This document shows, one piece after another, positions 17,874-25,694 of a stretch of DNA of 56,702 nucleotides (within the stretch, counting starts at the first letter, position 1; every line of letters begins with the position of its first letter). The position numbers were made by a program, and so were the translations under genes. A model generated the notes under the pieces. That model was not told where the DNA came from and did no database searches. It worked only from the letters and a program-made list of their open reading frames with translations. Origin of the DNA: Odoribacter sp. (GTDB lineage: Bacteria > Bacteroidota > Bacteroidia > Bacteroidales > Muribaculaceae); the NCBI GenBank assembly GCA_023663145.1, contig JAMPHZ010000018.1, positions 1 to 56,702 of the forward strand. Direction: 5' to 3'.

Positions 17874-20489
17874 ATGAAACTCAAAAAAACAACTATAGCT
17901 CTTGCAGCCGCCGCTATGACATTGGCGGCTGCAACTCCCGGGGCAGCGGGTGCCGATTTCCGTGAGCACCGTGGTGTTTATATCTCGCCTTATGTTGCAG
18001 ACTGGCCCACATCGGCCATCACGACTTATTCGGCGAGCAAGCATCAGACATTCATGCGCCAGTATCTTGACCGTCTGCAGGCCAATGGCGTAAATGTGGT
18101 ATACTTCGCGGTGCGCCCGCTGTGTGATGCTGCCTATGACTCAAAGTATGAGCCGTGGTCGTCGACAGTGAGTGGTACGCGCGGAAAGGCTCCGGCATTT
18201 GACCCGTTAGGCTTCCTTATTGAAGAAGCTCACGCCCGTGGTATAGAGGTCTATACCTGGATGAACGCTTATCGCTACTGCACCCGCTACAAGCATGGCG
18301 AGAGTCCGCTTGACTATGAGCTGACACATCCGGAGTGGTTGCTTGTGCAGGATCATGAGACTATTCTGAACCCGTGTCTTGAAGAGGTGAAGCAGCGTGT
18401 TTGTGATGTGGCGACCGACATACTTGAGAAATATGACATTGACGGCTTCCTGTTTGATGACTATTATTATACCAACGGTATGCCGATGGAGCTTGACGCG
18501 TCATTCTACGCGGCGGCCAAGGAGGCAGATCCTGAAGGTACTCCGGACACTCAGCTGCAATGGCGTATTGACAATGTGTCATCGCTAATCAAGCGGGTCA
18601 GAGACACAGTGAAAGGCCTTAAACCGTGGGTGGTCTATGGTATCAAGCCGGCCGGTGTTGCCTCTCCTCCCAATATCCGGGACTATGGTCTTGAACCGTC
18701 GCCTTCAGATATCCGGGAGCAAGACTGGCAGTACAAGGGTGTTGCCGCTGACCCTATATTCTGGTATAGCCAGCATTATTGCGATTTCATGGCTCCGCAG
18801 ATTTACTGGTGTGATCTTTTCAATCCGCTGCAGGACTGGTGGGTGATAGCTTCACGGAAGTTTGACCGTCACCTTTATTCGGCAGTGAGCATGGCGGATT
18901 TCAATAAATTCGGCGCATCGGAGTTTGCCCGAGAGGCTGAATACAGCCGTGCCGGACAGGCTCCAAATATCAATGGTATAGGCTTTTTCAGATGGAATTA
19001 CTACACGACATGTGTAGGAAAACTTGACGGCAAGGTAGTGGATTTCCCCGAATATATGGGCGCGACAGCTTTTGCCACCAAGGTACTCCATCCTATACGC
19101 CCGTGGAATAATGTATATGAACCTTCATATGTGACCGGTCTGCACCGCGACGGTGATCGTCTGGTGTGGGATGAGGTAGAAGGAATGCGTTATACCATCT
19201 ATGCGTTCAATGCGGGCGAGGAGCAGCGTCCCTATAACACAAATCTGGTACAGGTGCGCTATACCAATGACTATACCATTCCGGCCGATATGTCGGGCTG
19301 CACGTTCGGTGTGGCTGTTTATGACCGGTATGGCAATGAGTACCCCATGAGCACCGAAGGCGGCAGTACAGCTGAGGCCGTTGTTCCCCGCCTGACGTAT
19401 CCGTCAGATGGTGCCACGGCAGCGCCTCTGTTTGATTTCACGTGGGAGAATACCGGCTGTGACAATGTGCTTGAAATAGCTGAAGAGCCAACGTTCAAGG
19501 TTTGTCTCGTGCAGATGCCTACCTCGGAGTCATCGTTGAATTCTTATGTACTCAATAATATAGAAGACGGCAAGACTTATTATTGGCGGGTCCGCACCAA
19601 TGGTGTGAACGCTAAGGTGGGTGTGTCGGAAGTACGTAGTTTCAAGGCTTCGGCCCTTAAGTTCACGAGCGACTTCAGCCAGCCGATGTCGACCACGGGT
19701 GTGATCGAGTGGACTCCGGCTTATGATGGAACGGTATATACCCTTGAGATAGCGCGTGACAAGGATTTCAATCAGCCTGTATTCAATGGCACTACCGAAG
19801 CGTCTCGCCATGCCCTGGAGCCTGCCACAATCTTCTTCAACCAACGTTTCTACTGCCGCGTGACTGCAGAACGCGAAGGCCGTACCGCCGTATCGGAAGT
19901 AAGCTCGTTTGTGGCTGAAGACGGTGTGCCGCTGCCTCCGAAATTTGTGACACCCGCTGTTAGCGGTGCCACAGTGCATGCCAACGAGGTGCTCAAGGTT
20001 GACACTCCCGACGGTTCAAGCTCGATGATGCTGCAGGTGAGCGACAATCCTGAGTTTACGGGTACCTATTACCGCATCACGCTGCGCCACGGCGAGACAG
20101 AGTCAGCCCTGTTGTCGAAGGTGAAAGTAAACCGAAAGAACCTTGTTGATGGCCAGACTTATTATGTGCGCGCATGTGCCCGCTATTATGGTACGGCATC
20201 TACACTCTCAGAACTTGAGACAGATTACAACACCAGCACGTTTGTTTATTCGGCGAGCAACGGTGTGAGCGATCTTGTCGCTTCTGAGGGAGAGGTCAGC
20301 ATTAGCCCCGAAGGTGTGCTTTCAATGCCTTTGGCTGGCAATGATGTGGCTGTTTATGGTGCTGACGGCCGTTGTGTGTTCTTCGTGTCAGATGCCGATG
20401 CCACAGTCGATCTCAGCAGCCTCACACGCGGTATCTACATAGTGAAAGTTAGCGGTCTTACCCCTGCCACACTCAAGTGGGTTAAGTAA
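17874..20489 (+). CDS. Secreted GHL10-type glycoside hydrolase (DigH-like) with FN3-like repeats, copy 2
   Basis: 871 aa paralogue of the preceding gene, same architecture: signal peptide (to ~GAAG), GHL10 barrel at ~27-385 (FREHRGVYISPYVADWP, GIEVYTWMNAYRYC, IDGFLFDDYYY, YGIKPAGVASPP, DFMAPQIYW), FN3-like modules and a C-terminal tail ending RGIYIVKVSGLTPATLKWVK. By eye the barrel is near 60% identical to copy 1, while the ~50 residues behind it (AGEEQRPYNTNL through VYDRYGNEY) are near 90% identical, so that hinge region is under stronger constraint or was homogenised. Copy 2 has a longer loop before DWQYKGV. The pair probably differs in strand length or product preference. A hairpin terminator follows. 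Confidence 0.87.
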   Translation: MKLKKTTIALAAAAMTLAAATPGAAGADFREHRGVYISPYVADWPTSAITTYSASKHQTFMRQYLDRLQANGVNVVYFAVRPLCDAAYDSKYEPWSSTVSGTRGKAPAFDPLGFLIEEAHARGIEVYTWMNAYRYCTRYKHGESPLDYELTHPEWLLVQDHETILNPCLEEVKQRVCDVATDILEKYDIDGFLFDDYYYTNGMPMELDASFYAAAKEADPEGTPDTQLQWRIDNVSSLIKRVRDTVKGLKPWVVYGIKPAGVASPPNIRDYGLEPSPSDIREQDWQYKGVAADPIFWYSQHYCDFMAPQIYWCDLFNPLQDWWVIASRKFDRHLYSAVSMADFNKFGASEFAREAEYSRAGQAPNINGIGFFRWNYYTTCVGKLDGKVVDFPEYMGATAFATKVLHPIRPWNNVYEPSYVTGLHRDGDRLVWDEVEGMRYTIYAFNAGEEQRPYNTNLVQVRYTNDYTIPADMSGCTFGVAVYDRYGNEYPMSTEGGSTAEAVVPRLTYPSDGATAAPLFDFTWENTGCDNVLEIAEEPTFKVCLVQMPTSESSLNSYVLNNIEDGKTYYWRVRTNGVNAKVGVSEVRSFKASALKFTSDFSQPMSTTGVIEWTPAYDGTVYTLEIARDKDFNQPVFNGTTEASRHALEPATIFFNQRFYCRVTAEREGRTAVSEVSSFVAEDGVPLPPKFVTPAVSGATVHANEVLKVDTPDGSSSMMLQVSDNPEFTGTYYRITLRHGETESALLSKVKVNRKNLVDGQTYYVRACARYYGTASTLSELETDYNTSTFVYSASNGVSDLVASEGEVSISPEGVLSMPLAGNDVAVYGADGRCVFFVSDADATVDLSSLTRGIYIVKVSGLTPATLKWVK

Positions 20490-20511
20490 CCTCCGGTACA
20501 TATTTCATGAC

Positions 20512-20545
20512 TACGGGGACCTGCGCAATTGTGCAGATCCCCGTA
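20512..20545. terminator. Terminator between convergent genes
   Basis: TACGGGGAcCTGC pairs with GCAGaTCCCCGTA around a short loop, and AATATTTAT follows. It can end the GHL10 transcript and possibly the opposing mutS-MFS transcript. Confidence 0.7.
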
Positions 20546-20567
20546 ATATTTATACGCTATGTTAATT

Positions 20568-21722
20568 TCAGGTTGTCTGTTCCTGTCTCTCGTGGCGGTT
20601 GAGGAATATCAGACATGTGGTGCCGACGGCTGCGAACGGTATTCCGATGAGAGCCGGTGATGCAATTCCCCATCCGGCGTGAATGGCCATGCCTCCGATG
20701 AGAGCGGCCACGGCGTTGGATACGTTGAACGCTATCTGTATACCTGCGCCGCCAAGCATCTCGCCGCCTTTTGCGAATCTTACGATCAGATACTGGAGCG
20801 GACCTCCTATGCCGAACAATGCTGCCGCGGCGGCAAAAGCGAGAATGACCGATGGTGTCTTAAGCGGTGCGCAAAAGTATATCGCGGGCATTACTATCAG
20901 CATTGAGGCGCATAGAATGCCGCACACACGGGCAACGCCGTGGCGGTCGGCAATGCGCCCGGCGAGCGCGTTGCCCGTTACCATTCCCAATCCCACCACC
21001 ATCATTATCCAGGTCATGGCTCCCTGCGGGAATCCTGTGAGACGTGTCATGATAGGCTCAATGTAACTTAGCCAACAGTATACGCTGCCCTGTCCGAAGA
21101 ATACGGCGCCATATATCAGCCATGGGGCAGGGTGGGAAAGGAAGCGGAATTGTCCTTTGAACCCAGTGTCGGGGATCGGAGCCATTGGCGGCACAAGAGA
21201 CCTGATGCCAATCAATGCCATGGCCGCACAAAAGGCGACAATTATGAATGCCCATCGCCATGATAGCGCGTTACACACGTAGGTGGCTCCCGGCACGCCT
21301 ATGAGGTTGGCGACGGTCATGCCGCCTACCATCACTGCCACAGCCTCGGCGCCTGCGCCTTTAGATGCGAGCCGTGAGCATACGATAGCACCTGCTCCGA
21401 AATAGGCTCCATGTGGCAATCCGGCGATGAAGCGGGCGATCAGCATGGTGGTATATCCCGGAGCGAGGGCTGTGAACAGGTTGCCGGCCATAATCACGGT
21501 GGCAAGCAGTGCCATCAGGCGCCGCAGCGGCATTCGTCTGAGCACGAGCAGGAGAGGTGCTCCGACGGCCACGCCGGTAGAATAGGCTGAGATGAGATTT
21601 CCTGCGGTAGATATTGAAATGTTGAGATTACGGGCTACATCGCCCAGAATGCCCATCATGCCAAATTCGGCGATGCCGAGGGCAAATGTGCCTACGGCAA
21701 GGGCGAGTAAACTTTTTTTCAT
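20568..21722 (-). CDS. MFS transporter, AraJ-like sugar/drug efflux type
   Basis: 384 aa with 12 predicted membrane helices and no extra domains. The N-terminal half has the pattern of the AraJ/sugar-efflux branch (DHA1-type): GTFALGIAEFGMMGIL at helix 1 and ARFIAGLPHGAYFGAGAIV at helices 4-5. Such proteins export small molecules by proton antiport. It starts 10 nt after the mutS stop on the same strand, so it is co-transcribed with mutS; no functional link to mismatch repair is known. Substrate unknown. Confidence 0.88.
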   Translation of the reverse strand: MKKSLLALAVGTFALGIAEFGMMGILGDVARNLNISISTAGNLISAYSTGVAVGAPLLLVLRRMPLRRLMALLATVIMAGNLFTALAPGYTTMLIARFIAGLPHGAYFGAGAIVCSRLASKGAGAEAVAVMVGGMTVANLIGVPGATYVCNALSWRWAFIIVAFCAAMALIGIRSLVPPMAPIPDTGFKGQFRFLSHPAPWLIYGAVFFGQGSVYCWLSYIEPIMTRLTGFPQGAMTWIMMVVGLGMVTGNALAGRIADRHGVARVCGILCASMLIVMPAIYFCAPLKTPSVILAFAAAAALFGIGGPLQYLIVRFAKGGEMLGGAGIQIAFNVSNAVAALIGGMAIHAGWGIASPALIGIPFAAVGTTCLIFLNRHERQEQTT

Positions 21723-21732
21723 CGGAATTACG

Positions 21733-24375
21733 TCAGAATTTACCTGTGAGAATACGTCGTATGTCGTTTAATTTGGTAAGAGCCTGAAGTGGTGTGAGGT
21801 TGTCAATGTCAATGCCAAGAATTTCGTCACGCACCTGTGACAGAACGGGGTCGTCGAGCTGGAAGAAAGAAAGCTGCATGCCGGGAGTGCTGTCAATTGA
21901 GGCGAGCGCGGCGCGTGTGTCGTCGGTGGAGGCTATTGCTGCCGGGTTGTCGTCATGGCGAGTTCCTTGCTCAAGCTGATGGAGTACTTGCTCGGCACGC
22001 GTTACCACGGCACGCGGCATTCCGGCCAGACGGGCGACATGGATACCGAATGAGTGTTCGGACCCGCCGGGTGCAAGTTTGCGCAGGAACACTACCTTTC
22101 CGTCGATCTCTTTTACCGACACGTTCACGTTAAAGATGCGCGGATGGCTTTTCTCCATTTCATTTAGTTCGTGGTAATGTGTGGCGAAGAGGGTCTTCGG
22201 ATGCAGGTTGTTGAAGTCGTGTATATATTCCACGATGGCCCATGCGATGGATATGCCGTCGTAGGTTGATGTGCCGCGGCCCAATTCGTCGAAAAGAATC
22301 AGCGATCGCTGTGACATATTGTTGAGTATTGCGGCAGCCTCGTTCATCTCCACCATGAATGTGGATTCACCCAATGATATGTTGTCGCTGGCTCCTACGC
22401 GGGTGAATATCTTGTCAACAACGCCTATGCGGGCGGCATCGGCGGCCACGTAGCAGCCTATCTGGGCCATTATCACGTTTAGGGCGGTCTGTCTGAGCAA
22501 GGCTGACTTACCCGACATATTCGGACCTGTGATCATCATCACCTGATGAGATTCGTTGTCGAGTGAGACTGAATTGGCGATGTATGGTTCGCCGGGGGGA
22601 AGCTGACGCTCAATTACAGGGTGTCGTGCTTCGGTGAGGCTTATCTCAAGTGAGTCGTCGACCACCGGGCGGCAGTAGTGGTTTTCGGCTGACACGCGGG
22701 TGAATGCGTTGAGTACGTCGAGGCGTGCGAGCAGTCCTGCGTTGAGTTGCAGGGCCGGGATATATGCAGCCACAGCTGCCACAAGGGTGTTGTAGATTGA
22801 TTCCTGAAGGGAGTCGATGCGCTCCTGGGCTGTAAGAATCTTTTCCTCGTATTCTTTGAGTTCCTGAGTTATGTAGCGCTCGGCGTTGACGAGAGTCTGC
22901 TTGCGTATCCATTCAGGGGGCACTTTGTCGCGGTGAGTGTTGGTGACTTCAATGTAGTAGCCGAACACGTTGTTGAAGCCGATTTTCAGGGAGGTGATAC
23001 CTGTGGCTGCGCTCTCGCGGGCTTGTATTTCAAGCAGATAGTCTTTTCCCGAGTAGGCAATTTTGCGCAGTTCGTCGAGTTCGTCGCTTACGCCGGCAAG
23101 GATATATTCACCGCGGCCGGCTACGGCGGGCGCGTCGCTGCGGATCTCGCGTGCGATTCTCTCGGCTATGGCCCGGCAAGGGTTAAGCTGATCACCTATT
23201 GCCCGGAGAGAATGCTCGCCGGTGGCGAGGCACATGTCTTTGATTGGTTGCACCTCGTCGAGAGCCGCGCGTATCTGTAGAAGCTCGCGTGGAGTGACGC
23301 GTGCAGATGCTACTTTGGATACAAGGCGTTCGAGATCGCCTACCCGCTGCAGTGCGTCGGCCATGTCGTCGCGTGTCTCGGGATCGCGGAAGAAGGCGTC
23401 TACGGCTCCCAGGCGTTCGTTTATCGTTTTCGGGTCTTTGAGCGGGAAGAGCAGCCACCTGTGCAGCAGTCGTGATCCCATCGGGGTGACTGTGCGGTCG
23501 AGGATGCTCATGAGGCTTTTGCCGCCTTCGTCAAGTGGGGCTATAAGTTCGAGGTTGCGCACCGTGAAGCGGTCAAGGCGCACGTATTTTTCTTCCTCAA
23601 TGCGAGATATGGCCGTGATGTGGCTAAGGCGCGAGTGTTTTGTGATGTCGAGGTAGTGCAGCACGGCTCCGGCGGCGATAATGGCGTCGGGCATGGCGTG
23701 GATGCCGAATCCTTTGAGCGATGCCACTCCAAATTGTGTGCGGAGGCGTTCGTTGGCAGCGTCGGATGTGAAGAGCCAGTCTTCAAGTTCGAACATGAAG
23801 TATTTCTCGGACAAGACTTCGGAAGCGCGGGGCTTCAGTCCGCGTTGCACAAGCACTTCTTTCGGTGCCATGCTCGACATTATCTTGTCAATATATGCCG
23901 CGGGGCCTTCTGCGGTAAGAAATTCGCCTGTGGAAATGTCAAGGAATGCCACGCCGGTGTTGTTCTTGCCGAAATGGAGGGCGGCAAGGAAGTTGTTTTC
24001 CTTGTGGCTGAGTATGTTGTCGCTGAGGGTGACGCCCGGGGTGACGAGTTCGGTTATGCCGCGCTTTACCAGCGTCTTTGTCTTCTTGGGGTCTTCAAGT
24101 TGCTCGCAGATGGCTACCCTCTTGCCGGCGCGCACGAGTTTGGGAAGATATGTATCGAGCGCGTGGTGGGGGAATCCGGCGAGCTCAACGTGCTGGGCTG
24201 AGCCGTTGGCACGCCGAGTGAGCGTAATCCCGAGTATCTCGGAAGCAGTGATGGCGTCATCGGAGAATGTTTCGTAGAAGTCGCCCACACGGAAAAGCAG
24301 TATGGCGTCGGGATGTTTTTTCTTCATCTCGAGATACTGTTTCATCAGGGGCGTTTCAACAACTTTCTTTGCCAT
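21733..24375 (-). CDS. mutS: DNA mismatch repair protein MutS
   Basis: 880 aa. MutS binds mismatches and small loops and recruits MutL in an ATP-dependent way. The mismatch-contact motif GDFYETF is near residue 35, which marks the MutS1 type. Connector, lever and clamp domains follow, then the ATPase with Walker [14 protein letters not shown], the signature region ([17 protein letters not shown]), Walker [17 protein letters not shown] and the His loop [13 protein letters not shown]. The C-terminal helix-turn-helix and beta-clamp-like tail are present. ATG at 24375 is chosen because MAKKVVETP starts the conserved part and the promoter overlaps the longer frame. First gene of a two-gene operon with the MFS exporter. 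Confidence 0.97.
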   Translation of the reverse strand: MAKKVVETPLMKQYLEMKKKHPDAILLFRVGDFYETFSDDAITASEILGITLTRRANGSAQHVELAGFPHHALDTYLPKLVRAGKRVAICEQLEDPKKTKTLVKRGITELVTPGVTLSDNILSHKENNFLAALHFGKNNTGVAFLDISTGEFLTAEGPAAYIDKIMSSMAPKEVLVQRGLKPRASEVLSEKYFMFELEDWLFTSDAANERLRTQFGVASLKGFGIHAMPDAIIAAGAVLHYLDITKHSRLSHITAISRIEEEKYVRLDRFTVRNLELIAPLDEGGKSLMSILDRTVTPMGSRLLHRWLLFPLKDPKTINERLGAVDAFFRDPETRDDMADALQRVGDLERLVSKVASARVTPRELLQIRAALDEVQPIKDMCLATGEHSLRAIGDQLNPCRAIAERIAREIRSDAPAVAGRGEYILAGVSDELDELRKIAYSGKDYLLEIQARESAATGITSLKIGFNNVFGYYIEVTNTHRDKVPPEWIRKQTLVNAERYITQELKEYEEKILTAQERIDSLQESIYNTLVAAVAAYIPALQLNAGLLARLDVLNAFTRVSAENHYCRPVVDDSLEISLTEARHPVIERQLPPGEPYIANSVSLDNESHQVMMITGPNMSGKSALLRQTALNVIMAQIGCYVAADAARIGVVDKIFTRVGASDNISLGESTFMVEMNEAAAILNNMSQRSLILFDELGRGTSTYDGISIAWAIVEYIHDFNNLHPKTLFATHYHELNEMEKSHPRIFNVNVSVKEIDGKVVFLRKLAPGGSEHSFGIHVARLAGMPRAVVTRAEQVLHQLEQGTRHDDNPAAIASTDDTRAALASIDSTPGMQLSFFQLDDPVLSQVRDEILGIDIDNLTPLQALTKLNDIRRILTGKF

Positions 24376-24384
24376 AATATGGTG

Positions 24385-24416
24385 CAAAGGTAGTGTTTTT
24401 TGACCGAATGGCCAAA
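24385..24416 (-). promoter_or_regulatory. mutS promoter
   Basis: Minus-strand TACCTTTG (24385-24392) with TTTG at 24413-24416, 20 nt apart: a full Bacteroidetes consensus. The leader is only about 10 nt. Confidence 0.75.
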
Positions 24417-24460
24417 TCCGTGGAAGAGCGGGCACTGCGTGTGGACTTCCGTTGCGTGAT

Positions 24461-24494
24461 AAAAAATACAGCGCCCCGTGGGTGGGGCGCTGTA
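24461..24494 (-). terminator. Terminator of the 24517-25497 gene
   Basis: TACAGCGCCCC and GGGGCGCTGTA form an 11-bp stem around GTGGGT, followed on the minus strand by TTTTTT. It is nearly identical to the terminator at 25581-25615. Confidence 0.9.
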
Positions 24495-24573
24495 TCAGTT
24501 ATGGCAGTTATGTCAATTATTTAACAACAACTTTAGTGGCTGTGTTGCCTGAGACCTTGACATAGATGCCCGG
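24461..24573 (-). repeat. Duplicated 3'-end cassette, copy 1 (C-terminal tail plus terminator)
   Basis: This stretch matches 25582-25694 at a constant offset of 1121 nt with about seven mismatches by eye. It covers the terminator, the intervening spacer, the stop codon and the codons for the C-terminal KVSGNTATKVVVK. Confidence 0.85.
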
Positions 24574-25497
24574 CTCCTGTGGTTCGTCGATACTTATGCC
24601 TTGCAAGTTAAACCACCGGATGCCCGGGGTGCTGTCGTCAGAGATGTCGCTGATGCCTTGGGTTGCGGCCTCCCATAATTTCATCCCGCCGATGTGCTCG
24701 TAGATGATATTTCCGTCGGCATCGGTGACGTAGCGCAATTTTTCGGGTTTGCGGGAACCTGTGGCCGCTGAGGCGGCGTTGAATGGCATGAACAATAACT
24801 CGCCATAGTAGTTCTCGTAATCAAGGAATCCTATGCCTTCAACGTATTTGACAATGCCCAGGGCGTTGCAGTATGAATCGTAAACGGTGTAATCGAGGCC
24901 GCTGTTGGTCACGGTGTAGACTTTAGTCACGTCAAATACCATATAGTTAAGATCGTTGCCGATTCTGGCTGAATTAGAATCCTTGTATGAGGGGTACATA
25001 AGGACTGTGCGTTCTTCGTCATCTTCGCGGTCAATATATATGTTCCATGGAGTGAGGTGATCACGATCACGATCACGGAACCATGCAATAGGGCTGAAAG
25101 AGTTCATACCCTCTGAGTTGAAACGAATGTAAACATTCCCGTCAACCTCGCGGATGTGAGCGAGCAGCAATTGGCTGAATCCATATTGGAACGGATCGTC
25201 GAAGTACTGCACGCCACGGGTGGTAACATTGAGCTCATTCCATTTTATGCCGTCAATATCCACTTCCTTGCCTATAGTAATGCCAAATTCGTCACGGGTA
25301 GCAGGCCATTTGTCCATTTCCGGCAACTGTTTCCCGCTGTACCACCATGTGCGCCCCTCAACCACCATCCCGGGCATGGAGGTACGGGTTTCGATAGAAA
25401 GCTTCGTTTCATTAAATACTAATGTTTTTGTGATAGAGGCTGATAGATTGGCGACTATAGTCAAACAGAAGCACAAGGGTAGAAGATAACGTTTCAT
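24517..25497 (-). CDS. Secreted protein with EGRTWWY motif and sorting-type tail
   Basis: 326 aa from the ATG at 25497 (MKRYLLPLCFCL..., a signal peptide). An upstream in-frame ATG at 25551 is unlikely because the promoter (25522-25551) lies between. I do not recognise the family. Mature N-terminus: MVVEGRTWWYSGK, then IGKEVDIDGIKWNELNV; the gene at 30247-31191 has the same landmarks (EEGRTWWYHG, IGAKAEIDGVEWHSIDL), so the two are paralogues. The body is beta-rich with many aromatic and charged residues. The end RWFNLQGISID...PGIYVKVSGNTATKVVVK is like a type IX sorting domain. A role at the cell surface or outside is inferred; substrate or partner unknown. Confidence 0.75.
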   Translation of the reverse strand: MKRYLLPLCFCLTIVANLSASITKTLVFNETKLSIETRTSMPGMVVEGRTWWYSGKQLPEMDKWPATRDEFGITIGKEVDIDGIKWNELNVTTRGVQYFDDPFQYGFSQLLLAHIREVDGNVYIRFNSEGMNSFSPIAWFRDRDRDHLTPWNIYIDREDDEERTVLMYPSYKDSNSARIGNDLNYMVFDVTKVYTVTNSGLDYTVYDSYCNALGIVKYVEGIGFLDYENYYGELLFMPFNAASAATGSRKPEKLRYVTDADGNIIYEHIGGMKLWEAATQGISDISDDSTPGIRWFNLQGISIDEPQEPGIYVKVSGNTATKVVVK

Positions 25498-25521
25498 TTG
25501 GTATTGAGATTTGGTTTGTGG

Positions 25522-25551
25522 CAAATTTAAGAAAAAAATCTTAATAATCAA
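25522..25551 (-). promoter_or_regulatory. Promoter of the 24517-25497 gene
   Basis: Minus-strand TAAATTTG (25522-25529) and TTG (25549-25551) are 19 nt apart. It shows that the ATG at 25497, not 25551, is the start. Confidence 0.75.
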
Positions 25552-25580
25552 TAGTGTTAGGTAAAATTGGCAAAATATAT

Positions 25581-25615
25581 AAAAAAATACAGCGCCCCGT
25601 GGGTGGGGCGCTGTA
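25581..25615 (-). terminator. Terminator of the 25638-29867 gene
   Basis: Same hairpin as at 24461-24494 (ATACAGCGCCCC, GTGGGT loop, GGGGCGCTGTAT), followed on the minus strand by seven T. Confidence 0.9.
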
Positions 25616-25694
25616 TCTGTTATGGAAGTTATGTTAATTATTTAACAACAACTTTAGTGGCTGTGTTGCCTACGACCTTTACATAGATGCCGGG
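25582..25694 (-). repeat. Duplicated 3'-end cassette, copy 2 (C-terminal tail plus terminator)
   Basis: Partner of 24461-24573. The terminator, spacer, stop codon and terminal codons are nearly the same, while the coding sequences diverge upstream. Confidence 0.85.

Noticed and set aside
23620..24277. Two frames of 193 and 198 codons on the plus strand over mutS
   Set aside because: Mirror frames of the strongly conserved MutS coding sequence.
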